64,000 nt of DNA from Bacilli bacterium (lineage in GTDB: Bacteria; Bacillota_I; Bacilli_A; RFN20; CAG-826): assembly GCA_024408655.1 (NCBI GenBank), contig JAKSUV010000003.1:1-64000 (forward strand), in the 5' to 3' direction. The notes beneath the pieces are model-generated. The model worked only from the letters and a program-made list of their open reading frames with translations. It did no database searches and was not told the origin of the DNA. Below, piece by piece: positions 17,446-26,314 of the stretch. Position 1 is the stretch's first letter; every line of letters begins with the position of its first letter. The translations under genes were made by a program, and so were the position numbers.

Positions 17446-19875
17446 ATGAAGAAATCCGCCTTAGTGATTATTCCGGTTGTTTCCTCTTTTTTATTTATGT
17501 ATGGTTGCGGCCCTACCCCGCATACAGATCAACCAACCGCCTATCAATTTACCTTTGAAGGCACAAACTGCAATATTGAATACGAAGACAAATACGAAAC
17601 TAAGATATATGAAGGTGATAAAAATCTTACTTTTACTATTAACCCTGAATACGACTTTGTCTTAATTCAAAGTGATGTACAGATTACCGGTGAAAATACT
17701 ACTTATGATGAACAGACCCATGTTCTCACAATTAGCGAAGTAGTCGGTGATGTCATAGTTACGGCGAACGCGACTACTAAGCCAACTTTCACCTTCCGTG
17801 GCGAAAATTGTGATATATGGGGAGAGCGAACAATTATTAAAAGCCCACTTAAAAAAGGCGCGAAAAATGTGACTTTTCAAATTAATGTATACAATGACTA
17901 TTTTTTAACGAAAGACGATTTAACAATAACCGGGGATAATGTTAAATATAATCAATATAATCATAAATTAACTATTACTGAAGTAACCTCTTCCGTAGAA
18001 ATCGAAGCAAGAGCCTACGCTATTAAGTCTTTTGGGTTTACCGGAACCGAACATTGTAGTATCAATGGCAGTCAAAATATTGTAGGCGAGCCACTTAAAG
18101 AAGGAGACACAGATGTGCAATTCACCATCAGTGTCGATGCTGGATATTCAATAAGTAATGTTAGAATAGTCGATCCAGTCGACGATAATACCGAGTATGA
18201 TCCAGATACTAGAACCATTACTATTCACAAAGTAGCAAATAATGTTGAAGTTACTGCCACTACTACGGCCTTAACTAAATATAAAGTTAATGGCACCTTG
18301 AGTAACTGCCATTACTACGAAGAGCCAAAAGAAAATGGATATATCGCTGGGTCAAAAGTAAAATTAAAATTTATTCCTAATAAAGCGATCGATCATATAT
18401 ATGGCATGCCAAAACTAAGCGATGTTAGTTTAAGTGAAGGCGATTATACCTATGATTCCGCAACCGGAATGCTCACTTTTATAATGCCAGAAAGTAATGT
18501 TTCATTTACCGCTACGTCCACATCGACGGTTAATATTTTACATATCACAAGTGACTATACAATTATTGAAGAAGGGAATTATAGAGTAGCACATCAAAAC
18601 TCTTACCAAATTAATGACGCTTATAGATATTATAATTTAAACGAATTAGGATTATCGACGACCAGTGGAACACCTAACAAGGAGATTATTTTAACTAACA
18701 CCCGAAACGAATCAAAAGAATTAACTGCTAAATTAGGAAAAGAAGAAGATTACGCTATAGAAGTACAAGGTACCAATATAGTAATAGGTTATAAAACAAA
18801 TTTTGCAAGAATTTGTGCGGTTGATCGCCTTTTAACCGATTTCTTATATGACAAAGATGGAATAAATGTTCCAACTAGCCTTAATGTTAGAGGCACTTGC
18901 AAAAGAGAAGCCTTTGTTAAAGTATTCTTCCCTGATGATTGTCCTATTCGCGATCCATTCATTTATCGCGATGGGACTGATTATTATATGTACGGTACAA
19001 GCGGAAGCTTTGATGGCGATGAATGGCGAGTGTATGGTGCAAAAGATACTTTCAAAACTGGTTGGGAGTTAATAAGCCATAATATTGTCGAAGAAACTGA
19101 CGATATTGATACAAAACGTTGGGCACCTGAAATGCACAAATACGGAGATAATTATTATTTATTCACTACATATTCAAGTAAAGAAACTGATAAAAGAGGT
19201 GTAACTATTTTTAAGAGTTCTTCTTTAACCGGAGGGTTTAAGATGATCTCTAAGAATAGTAATAATCTCGTTCAGCCAGGCCACATCACTAACGATTCGG
19301 TTATTTCAAATACAATCGATGGTAGTTTATATGTCACTCAAGATGGAGTGCCGTGGATGGTGTATGTTGATGAGTGGGTTGATAATCCTCCTGATAATAA
19401 AGGTGGAATGGATATCGTTAAATTTAAGGATAATTTAACGGAACCTTTATCAGAAATCGATGAGAGCACTAACGTGGAATTATTTAAGTCGTATGATCCA
19501 GAGTGGACCGATGACAGGGTTACGGATGGCTGCTTTATTCATCGCCTTAAAGATGGTGGATTGGTAATGATATGGTCGAACGATGATGCATCTGATAGGT
19601 ATGCAATTGGGCTAGTTTGTAATCGTGAAGGTGATTCTAAAATTAATGATCCTAAGAGTTGGGTACATCAAAAAAGACTTCTTTATGCAAAAGATATTTA
19701 TGAAGACGCTCCTGACGGAGGGCACGGAATGATTTTTGATGATCCGAATGGTAATTTATATCTTTGTCTCCATGGTCCTAACGATGATGGCTTTAAATAT
19801 TGTAAAGCTCGCATTATTCCAATTAAAGAAGCGTATGGCACTTTGGTTTGGGATATATATAACCACTCGGTATAA
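17446..19875 (+). CDS. Lipoprotein with glycoside hydrolase family 43-like domain
   Basis: The lipid anchor is Cys21 (FMYGC). Residues about 30-360 hold four or five beta-rich modules of about 80 residues with the pattern FxFxGxNCxI...EV...V.ATA. From about 495 to the end is a five-bladed-propeller hydrolase of GH43 type: IRDPFIYRDGTDYYMYGTS with Asp503, RWAPEMHKYGDNYYLF (WAPE 559-562), TDGCFIHR (693-700), and GGHGMIF (758-764) followed by LCLHGPN. Related enzymes remove arabinose, xylose or galactose from plant polysaccharides outside the cell; the substrate here is unknown. A WLRSP lipoprotein follows after 19 bp. Confidence 0.85.
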   Translation: MKKSALVIIPVVSSFLFMYGCGPTPHTDQPTAYQFTFEGTNCNIEYEDKYETKIYEGDKNLTFTINPEYDFVLIQSDVQITGENTTYDEQTHVLTISEVVGDVIVTANATTKPTFTFRGENCDIWGERTIIKSPLKKGAKNVTFQINVYNDYFLTKDDLTITGDNVKYNQYNHKLTITEVTSSVEIEARAYAIKSFGFTGTEHCSINGSQNIVGEPLKEGDTDVQFTISVDAGYSISNVRIVDPVDDNTEYDPDTRTITIHKVANNVEVTATTTALTKYKVNGTLSNCHYYEEPKENGYIAGSKVKLKFIPNKAIDHIYGMPKLSDVSLSEGDYTYDSATGMLTFIMPESNVSFTATSTSTVNILHITSDYTIIEEGNYRVAHQNSYQINDAYRYYNLNELGLSTTSGTPNKEIILTNTRNESKELTAKLGKEEDYAIEVQGTNIVIGYKTNFARICAVDRLLTDFLYDKDGINVPTSLNVRGTCKREAFVKVFFPDDCPIRDPFIYRDGTDYYMYGTSGSFDGDEWRVYGAKDTFKTGWELISHNIVEETDDIDTKRWAPEMHKYGDNYYLFTTYSSKETDKRGVTIFKSSSLTGGFKMISKNSNNLVQPGHITNDSVISNTIDGSLYVTQDGVPWMVYVDEWVDNPPDNKGGMDIVKFKDNLTEPLSEIDESTNVELFKSYDPEWTDDRVTDGCFIHRLKDGGLVMIWSNDDASDRYAIGLVCNREGDSKINDPKSWVHQKRLLYAKDIYEDAPDGGHGMIFDDPNGNLYLCLHGPNDDGFKYCKARIIPIKEAYGTLVWDIYNHSV

Positions 19876-19894
19876 TTAAGGAAGAAATTACGAT

Positions 19895-21766
19895 ATGAAA
19901 AAAATAGCATTAATGATAATTCCGTTAACCGTTACGTCTTTTTTAACGAATTGTGGCCCCAAGCAATGTACAGTTACTTTTGACTCCGATAATGGCACTC
20001 CCGTCGCGTCGCAAACGGTTTATCCTGGCGAAACTATCTATGAACCGACCAAACCCACTAAAGCCTCATCAGAGGAATTTAACTTCCAATTTGAGGAATG
20101 GCAGCTAAACGGAAAAGAATATAACTTTAATACGCCGGTCACTAGCGACTTCACTTTGAAAGCCAAATGGAAAGAAACGAAGAAAAAATATGTTGTTACA
20201 TTTGATTCGAATGGTGGTGACCAATTCATTGATCCGCAATTTATTGAACCCGGCGATTCAGCGTATGCGGAGTATCCAGGTGATATTCATCACCCCGATA
20301 CTTCTACAAATTTTTATACCTTTGCTGGCTGGCACGAAGTAATCGATGGTGAAATGGATCCTATCGCATTTGTGTTTACGGAAAGACTAATTGAACACGA
20401 TACACTTTTGCGGGCAAACTGGAAAATAGACCCTCGACATTATCTAGTGGATGCATATGATACAACTAACCTAGAGTTTTTAACGAATGATAATCATTCA
20501 TCCGTGCATTGTACAGTTACTGCTGGTCAGCCCTTCACTTTTAAGGTGAAAACTAATTCCCCCGATTATATCGTTCCTTCTTCTTTACAAATCTCGGTTG
20601 ATGGGAAACCTCGTTTAATGGATGGCTACACGGTTGATATCGACGAGCAAGATCCGACTCAAGCCACTGTAACTATTGCTGGTGAAAAAGTAGTTGGGCA
20701 TATTGAAATTACCGGCGAAGGAGTCAGAAAAGGCAAATTCACTTATGAAGCACCATACACTTATGGTTTAGAGACAATTCCATCTGGAACTCACGAGTTA
20801 GAAGGCGAGGGCGATTTAAAAATTGTCCTTCATCCAATAGATGGCGCTATGTTACCTAAAGGCGAGAATATATATATTCAGTTTGATAATTGTGAGGGAG
20901 AAGAAAAAGTTCAATGGATAACTCCGTCTGAAGATGAATCATATGTTCACGAATATTGTGATTACGATAAGGATAGCGGCGAATTAACTATTAAAGCTAA
21001 ACATATTAAAAACGGCATAAAGATTATTGCTCGGGCGAATAATTACGAATTACTAAAAAAGCTCGATTGGAACACAATCAATGAAATTTCCTATCTGCAT
21101 CTAGCGCCCTATCTCTTCTATATTGGTGAAACAAAAACAGTTAAAGTTAACGGTTTAGACCATCAAGTGAGAATTATTGATTTTACTCATGATTGTGATG
21201 AGGATGATAACCTGGTTGGCATTACTTTTGAGTTTGTTAATCTTGTTAGTTATGATAACGGCAATCCACAAACCATCCCTTGGGAAGATAAAGCCGGTAC
21301 CGCTTCCACGAATCGTAATTTTCCCCACTCCAGTCTTAATTATTTCTTAAATTATGATGCGGACAGCATCTTATTTAAATTAGATAGTGATTTAAGGGGC
21401 GTAATTAAAACCGTCAATAAACATGTAGGCGTAGGAGCGAACTACTCCGCTAAATTACCTTACACCACTAAGCTTTTCCCGTTATCGTTTAGTGAAATAT
21501 GCGCCAACCAAACAGAAAAAGATCCAGTTCCTAGGGATGAGGGAACGCTTTACGCGTATTACAACCATCCAGAAGAAACGGTACAAGAAGCTAACGAGCG
21601 TAGAATCAAAAAAGATATAAACGGTAATCCTAATAATTATTGGCTCCGTTCGCCTGTCACCCTTCTTTGGCACCACGCCTGGTATAACACTGATAGGGGC
21701 GAACTCCATGCCTACGCTTACATTTTTCATGCCCATGACGCGGTTGCCCCTGCTTTCTGCGTTTAA
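19895..21766 (+). CDS. Surface lipoprotein with InlB-like repeats and C-terminal WLRSP (DUF6273-like) domain
   Basis: The lipobox FLTNC gives Cys20. Two InlB-like repeats occupy residues about 26-92 and 100-180 (VTFDSDNGTPVASQTVYPGETIYEPTKP and similar, each ending in KAKWK or RANWK). Beta-rich modules follow up to about 385. The last 215 residues are the shared domain with VGITFEFVN, TTKLFPLSFSEI, NYWLRSP and a terminal VAPAFCV. It follows the GH43-like gene closely, so substrate binding beside that enzyme is possible but unproven. It ends just upstream of a small-RNA promoter. Confidence 0.85.
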   Translation: MKKIALMIIPLTVTSFLTNCGPKQCTVTFDSDNGTPVASQTVYPGETIYEPTKPTKASSEEFNFQFEEWQLNGKEYNFNTPVTSDFTLKAKWKETKKKYVVTFDSNGGDQFIDPQFIEPGDSAYAEYPGDIHHPDTSTNFYTFAGWHEVIDGEMDPIAFVFTERLIEHDTLLRANWKIDPRHYLVDAYDTTNLEFLTNDNHSSVHCTVTAGQPFTFKVKTNSPDYIVPSSLQISVDGKPRLMDGYTVDIDEQDPTQATVTIAGEKVVGHIEITGEGVRKGKFTYEAPYTYGLETIPSGTHELEGEGDLKIVLHPIDGAMLPKGENIYIQFDNCEGEEKVQWITPSEDESYVHEYCDYDKDSGELTIKAKHIKNGIKIIARANNYELLKKLDWNTINEISYLHLAPYLFYIGETKTVKVNGLDHQVRIIDFTHDCDEDDNLVGITFEFVNLVSYDNGNPQTIPWEDKAGTASTNRNFPHSSLNYFLNYDADSILFKLDSDLRGVIKTVNKHVGVGANYSAKLPYTTKLFPLSFSEICANQTEKDPVPRDEGTLYAYYNHPEETVQEANERRIKKDINGNPNNYWLRSPVTLLWHHAWYNTDRGELHAYAYIFHAHDAVAPAFCV

Positions 21767-21783
21767 ATGATATAAAATCATAG

Positions 21784-21956
21784 TAACTCGGGTTGCTTGT
21801 CCTTGAGTATAAAGAGATGCGAAGTAGGCATCAAGAAAACATCGTGATGGTGTGTAGTAAACATGGCGGAGCTGAAATCATGGCCGCGGAAACAAACCTT
21901 CAGCACTACACCGACGAAAGTCGTTAAATAAAGAAAGCGGGTTGCCGCTTTTTCTT
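21784..21956 (+). ncRNA. Unrecognised structured small RNA
   Basis: The 191-bp gap between a rightward and a leftward gene holds a free-standing transcription unit. A TGATATAAAAT -10 region overlaps the end of the lipoprotein gene (about 21767-21777). Predicted hairpins are ACTC/GAGT extended by G-U and G-C pairs (21786-21808), GATGC/GCATC (21816-21832), and a long-range stem GGTG+TAGT with ACTA+CACC (21849-21858 with 21905-21912) continued by GCTGAA/TTCAGC (21871-21876 with 21899-21904). A GAC-GAAA-GTC tetraloop hairpin follows (21913-21922), then an intrinsic terminator. It does not match 4.5S, 6S, tmRNA, RNase P or the common riboswitches I know. Confidence 0.6.
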
Positions 21957-21957
21957 T
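21934..21957. terminator. Bidirectional intrinsic terminator
   Basis: AAAGCGG-gttg-CCGCTTT forms a 7-bp stem with T-rich tails on both strands. It ends the small RNA on the plus strand, and the leftward GMP synthase operon, whose stop codon begins within a few bases of it. Confidence 0.8.
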
Positions 21958-22935
21958 TTATTCCCACTCAATCGTGCCGATAGGCTTTGGGGTAATATCG
22001 TAAACCACGCGGTTCACATTTTTTACTTCTTTTAAGATTCGGTTAGTGACTTTCTTTAAGAAAGCGTATGGAAGTTCTTCAATGGTGGCACTCATCGCGT
22101 CTTTTGTGTTCACGGCCCGAATAACCGCCACATAACCATAAAGCCTTTTCCCGTTGATGACTCCGGTTGACTTACCTTCAGGGATAATGGTGAAATATTG
22201 CCACACCTTTTGATCAAGCTTCGCTTTTTTAAATTCATCGCGAAGAATATAGTCAGTTTCTTTTAAGGCCGTTAAGCGGTCAAGCGTAATCGCACCTAAG
22301 CATCTTACTCCTAAACCAGGTCCCGGGAAGGGTTGACGGTACACCATATCGTGCGGTAAACCAAGGGCTAAGCCTACTTGGCGAACTTCGTCTTTATATA
22401 AGAACTTCACTGGTTCCACTAATTTAAAATTAAGGTCTTTTGGTAGACCACCAACGTTATGGTGGGCTTTAACACCTTTACTTTCGATAATGTCAGGATA
22501 AATCGTCCCTTGAGCTAAATAGGCAACGCCTTTTAACTTCTTCGCTTCGCGAGCGAAGACATCGATAAAGACTTTCCCAATAATCTTTCTTTTCTTTTCC
22601 GGATCATTCACACCTTTTAATTTATTTAAGAATTCTTTACTCGCATCAACATAAATAAGATTGGCCTTTAGATTATGGCGGAAAACTTTAATCACTTGTT
22701 CGGGTTCACCTTTTCTTAGTAAACCATGGTTTACGTGGACCGCGACGAGGTTTTTTCCGATTGCTTTAATTAGTAACGCCGCGACAACACTCGAATCAAC
22801 TCCCCCACTTAAGGCGAGTAAAACTTTCTTACTCCCCACTTGTTTTTTAATCGCTTTCACTTGTTCGTTAATAAACGCGTTCGCAAGTGTTTTATTAGTA
22901 ATACGTTTCATTTTTGGATCACGAATATTAGCCAT
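21958..22935 (-). CDS. guaA: GMP synthase ATP-pyrophosphatase subunit (no amidotransferase domain)
   Basis: This protein makes GMP from XMP, ATP and an amino donor. The N-type pyrophosphatase loop SGGVDSS is at 43-49. The dimerisation domain follows with RQPFPGPGLGVRC near 198-210, and the universal GuaA C-terminus ends in GTIEWE. At 325 residues it has no N-terminal class I glutamine amidotransferase domain (about 190 residues in most bacteria), the arrangement known from archaea. The ATG at 22935 was chosen because AAGGAG lies 7 nt upstream. The glutaminase subunit must be encoded elsewhere or ammonia is used directly; none is in the window. Confidence 0.92.
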   Translation of the reverse strand: MANIRDPKMKRITNKTLANAFINEQVKAIKKQVGSKKVLLALSGGVDSSVVAALLIKAIGKNLVAVHVNHGLLRKGEPEQVIKVFRHNLKANLIYVDASKEFLNKLKGVNDPEKKRKIIGKVFIDVFAREAKKLKGVAYLAQGTIYPDIIESKGVKAHHNVGGLPKDLNFKLVEPVKFLYKDEVRQVGLALGLPHDMVYRQPFPGPGLGVRCLGAITLDRLTALKETDYILRDEFKKAKLDQKVWQYFTIIPEGKSTGVINGKRLYGYVAVIRAVNTKDAMSATIEELPYAFLKKVTNRILKEVKNVNRVVYDITPKPIGTIEWE

Positions 22936-22945
22936 ATCTATCTCC

Positions 22946-23620
22946 TTATAAAGCAAAAGTTAAAACCGCGATAAGCATCCCGACAAAGTAAAGAGCGCTA
23001 TTTAAGCGCAGAACCCATTTATTATCGGGACAAACAAATTTATGGAAAGTGATGTCAAAATCACTGAGCATAAAGATAAACATCCCTAAACCAAATAATA
23101 AAAACTTTGGCACATAGATAGCCACCGCTAAACCAAAGACACCATTAGAAATAATGGTCGATAGATAAAAAAGGAAGGGACCACGCATCTTGTTTAATTT
23201 AAAGAAATTAGGAAATTTCTTAAAGAGGATAAAGAAAGTTGTCCATAACACCGGGATTATTAAAAATACCCACCAGAAACTCGCGACCCCATTAGGCGCA
23301 TTATCAAGTAATAAAACCACTTGATAAGCAACAAAACACACATTACCCGCTAAGAAGAAATCGCCACCCCGGTTATACGAAAATAATAAGAAAATATCAC
23401 CGAGCATCGCTAAGAATAATCCCGCAATCGCTAAATAATGGAGACGATCAAGCGGAAGGAAATTTTTACAAATAAAGACGGTCCCAAAAATAAAGAACAT
23501 AAGTGCCATCAGGATTTTATTCGGCGCTCTTAATTTAAGGTCGCCCGTTGTTTCGGTATAAAAATAACAACAAAGAACCGCACAATAAATAACAATAAAG
23601 GTAATTACACCAACACTCAT
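22946..23620 (-). CDS. YhhN/TMEM86-family membrane protein (lysoplasmalogenase-like)
   Basis: Eight or so hydrophobic segments over 224 residues carry the two family marks: LAMLGDIFLLFS near residues 73-84 and MFIFMLSDFDITFHKF near 176-191, each with a membrane-buried Asp, followed by LNSALYFVGMLIA. Family members hydrolyse the vinyl-ether bond of lysoplasmalogens. It lies between the ferredoxin-type reductase and guaA, with the guaA ribosome site overlapping its stop region. Lipid-related neighbours support the assignment; activity is inferred from family only. Confidence 0.72.
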   Translation of the reverse strand: MSVGVITFIVIYCAVLCCYFYTETTGDLKLRAPNKILMALMFFIFGTVFICKNFLPLDRLHYLAIAGLFLAMLGDIFLLFSYNRGGDFFLAGNVCFVAYQVVLLLDNAPNGVASFWWVFLIIPVLWTTFFILFKKFPNFFKLNKMRGPFLFYLSTIISNGVFGLAVAIYVPKFLLFGLGMFIFMLSDFDITFHKFVCPDNKWVLRLNSALYFVGMLIAVLTFAL

Positions 23621-23623
23621 AGA

Positions 23624-24775
23624 TTAAAACTCCTTTAATTCATCAACCGGTGGTACATCAATCTCCATATCACTACTTGGGTAAGTTGAACACGGATGAA
23701 TGTATTTAAATTTAAAGTCCGCTAAGCGACGATGTTCGTACTCTTTTGGGGCAACATAACTACCTTTAATTAAACGCGAATGACAGAACCCACAATGCCC
23801 TCCACGACAGCGACTAGGCGCCGCTAAACCCGCCCGCTCCATCGCGACTAATAATGATTCATTTTCTTTCGCCTTAATCTGATACACTTCATCACGCATA
23901 TGAACGATTAAGTTAAACTCACGGGGGTTATCAATCTTTTGGTCCACCGCACAATTAGTTTCGCTTCTAATTTGATGTAAATCAAACTGGAGGGCTGCTA
24001 ATTCTTTTTTCACAAATTGGTACATTAAATTCGCCCCGCACATAAAGATACTGGCCTTTTCGGGTAGATATTTCTTAATTAATTCTTTAGTGAGGAAGCC
24101 GTTTTCGGCCCCTTCGACCTTTTCATCACTATAAACCGGGATAATCTTAATGCGGTCATCCTTAATCTTAGTAATATCAAGCATTAAGTCAGCTTTACTC
24201 TTCACGCCATAAAGGATAACTAATTTAAAGTTTTCGCTCCCTTCAATAATCGCTTTTATCATCGAGACAAATGGCGTAATCCCACTCCCACCCGCTAAAG
24301 CGTAAATGGTATCTTCATCACGAATGGAGTCATGATGAAAATCACCGATTGGCTCACTCACTAATACGGTTTCACCAACTTTCGCTTGAGTGGTTAGATA
24401 AGTAGAAACATAACCCGCAGTCTGGACACCGAGTTCTAATTTACCCATAAGGGCATCGTTGGGTGAAGACATAATCGAATATGGACGAGTGACTACTTTG
24501 CCATTGATTTTAACGCTGATAGTCACATATTGGCCCGCACGGAAATAAGGGAATTTCTTTGCACTTAAAGTAATAACTTTACTGTTTTTACTACAAGGTT
24601 TAATTTCTTTAATGGTTGCCTTAATAAAGCCGGGATGGAGAGCGTCGGCTAATTGGTTAACCGCATAGGTCTTCGGTAATTCTTTGGCGGGGGTATCGTC
24701 AATTAATTTACGGCGAACATCAAGCATTGATAAAGTACGTTTAACGTCTTCATTGGGTCCGTTTTTAGTAAACAT
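23624..24775 (-). CDS. FAD/NAD(P) oxidoreductase with C-terminal [2Fe-2S] ferredoxin domain
   Basis: The order is a short N-terminal extension, a ferredoxin-reductase FAD domain (RPYS at 97-100), an NAD domain (AGGSGITP 161-168, MCGANLMY near 245-252), and a plant-type ferredoxin domain with Cys323, Cys328, Cys331 and Cys362 (CRGGHCGFC then HPCS). This makes a self-contained electron-transfer chain from NAD(P)H through FAD to an iron-sulfur centre. It is separated by 1 bp from the upstream flavin desaturase/saturase-like gene and may supply it with electrons. Similar fusions serve as oxygenase reductases, but no oxygenase is visible here. Confidence 0.85.
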   Translation of the reverse strand: MFTKNGPNEDVKRTLSMLDVRRKLIDDTPAKELPKTYAVNQLADALHPGFIKATIKEIKPCSKNSKVITLSAKKFPYFRAGQYVTISVKINGKVVTRPYSIMSSPNDALMGKLELGVQTAGYVSTYLTTQAKVGETVLVSEPIGDFHHDSIRDEDTIYALAGGSGITPFVSMIKAIIEGSENFKLVILYGVKSKADLMLDITKIKDDRIKIIPVYSDEKVEGAENGFLTKELIKKYLPEKASIFMCGANLMYQFVKKELAALQFDLHQIRSETNCAVDQKIDNPREFNLIVHMRDEVYQIKAKENESLLVAMERAGLAAPSRCRGGHCGFCHSRLIKGSYVAPKEYEHRRLADFKFKYIHPCSTYPSSDMEIDVPPVDELKEF

Positions 24776-24776
24776 A

Positions 24777-26312
24777 TTACTTCCCCTCCTTAGCGATATC
24801 GCCTAAAGTGCGAGCGCCTTCGTTAGCGCCAGATTTATAAGAACTTGGGAAACCATCTAAGCGTTCACCATAGCCTCCACCGATTCTTAAACCAGGGACA
24901 TAGGCGTCTTCATTTACCATTTGAATCCGGTACATTAAGCCATCGTTATATTGTGAATAATAACCATAGATGACGCCTTGGGGATGTAGACAATAGTGAG
25001 CGTAAGTAACAGGCGAAGCAATCGCGAGTTCTTCAATATGATCATGAAGATTAATGTGTAAAGCGTCTTCAAATTGCTTAATTAAGCCTTCCGCCATTTG
25101 GTTTTTCATTTTGACATAATCTTTTTCACTCACTTTACTCCACGCATCTTCGGTAAATAAAGTAGTGATATAAAGAATGGTCGTTCCTTTTGGTGAACAA
25201 TCCGGTAAAGCGTTATTTAAACACACCGTGGCTTGTCCAGCGGTATGAGGAAGCTTACCCATTTCTTTATAAACTTTAATGTTGTCGCTACTTGAATAAA
25301 TAAAATAAGAATGTTCATTAATTCCAAGTTCCTTGGGTGATTTATTTAAACCAAGGAAAACCGTAAAGCCACGACCAGCGAACTTCCGGTAATTAGTTAA
25401 CTTAAGCGCCCGCTCTGGGATCGCTTTCTTATCTAACATCGTGGAAAAGACGTTATGTGGGGAGCAGTTAGCGATAACGTGACGGGTGTAATATTCTTGA
25501 CCATTAACGAGTTTAACGCCGCTCACGTGACCGGTTTCATCGGTTAAGATTTTTGCCACTTTGGAATTAAAATAAATATCACCACCTAATTCATGAATTC
25601 TTTCTTCAAAGGCTAAAGATAAGCCGTGTGAACGTAAAGTCGGGACACACGCGCCTTTGGTGAAATAAGAATTAATCATATTGGCAAGATGAACGAAACT
25701 CATATCATCTTCCTTCGCCCCTAGATAACTCCAATAACCAGTTAAGACTTTACGGATAATCGAAGGATAATTTAATTTATCCATGACTTCCTTAAAGGAA
25801 TAAGAGCAGGTAGTCATATAGTTAATATATTTAGTTTTCATCACGTTTGGATCAGGTTTACCATGACATTCACCAAGATAGGTCATTGCATCCGAAATAC
25901 TACCCGCTAATTCAAGGAAGTCTTTCATGTATTTACTGCCGCCTTCACAAAGTTTATCGCCAAGAGCAATCACTTTTTCTTTACCAAGTGGCACGGTCAC
26001 ATCAATATTTTCTTCTAAGGAAATTAAGCGATAGGCTTCGTGAAGTGGCACCCAGTCGATTTTATCGCTAACGCCTAACGCGTTAAAAAGTACACCACAA
26101 CTACCGGGTTCTTCTTTTGTGCCAATCCCGTTAAATTCGTGTAAGGAGGCTTCAAATTCAAAGCGACCCCGCACAAAACTAGTTGCAAAGCCGCCCGGAA
26201 GATTATGTTTTTCTAAAACTAAACAAGTCTTGCCCTTGTTTAAAACGGCTAAAGCGGCTGCTAAGCCACCATTACCAGCACCAATAACAATAACATCGTA
26301 ATTCTTTTTCAT
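24777..26312 (-). CDS. CrtI/retinol-saturase-like FAD-dependent oxidoreductase
   Basis: Residues 8-35 form a dinucleotide-binding fold (GAGNGGLAAALAVLNKGK then LVLEKHNLPGG), and the C-terminal FAD motif is GLRIGGGYGERLDGFPSSYKSGANEGART. The family includes phytoene desaturases and all-trans-retinol 13,14-reductases, acting on long polyene or acyl chains. The length of 511 is typical. It starts 2 bp after the lipid kinase gene. No phytoene synthase is in the window, so carotenoid synthesis is not indicated; a lipid double-bond reductase is an equal or better guess. Confidence 0.82.
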   Translation of the reverse strand: MKKNYDVIVIGAGNGGLAAALAVLNKGKTCLVLEKHNLPGGFATSFVRGRFEFEASLHEFNGIGTKEEPGSCGVLFNALGVSDKIDWVPLHEAYRLISLEENIDVTVPLGKEKVIALGDKLCEGGSKYMKDFLELAGSISDAMTYLGECHGKPDPNVMKTKYINYMTTCSYSFKEVMDKLNYPSIIRKVLTGYWSYLGAKEDDMSFVHLANMINSYFTKGACVPTLRSHGLSLAFEERIHELGGDIYFNSKVAKILTDETGHVSGVKLVNGQEYYTRHVIANCSPHNVFSTMLDKKAIPERALKLTNYRKFAGRGFTVFLGLNKSPKELGINEHSYFIYSSSDNIKVYKEMGKLPHTAGQATVCLNNALPDCSPKGTTILYITTLFTEDAWSKVSEKDYVKMKNQMAEGLIKQFEDALHINLHDHIEELAIASPVTYAHYCLHPQGVIYGYYSQYNDGLMYRIQMVNEDAYVPGLRIGGGYGERLDGFPSSYKSGANEGARTLGDIAKEGK

Positions 26313-26314
26313 AA

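Noticed and set aside
64-21766. Diversity-generating retroelement behind the variable lipoprotein C-termini
   Set aside because: No reverse transcriptase or template repeat is present in the window, and the ends do not show adenine-directed variation.
21784-21956. Hammerhead ribozyme, because of the CGAC-GAAA-GTCG element
   Set aside because: No CUGAUGA core or matching third stem; the element is only a GAAA tetraloop hairpin.
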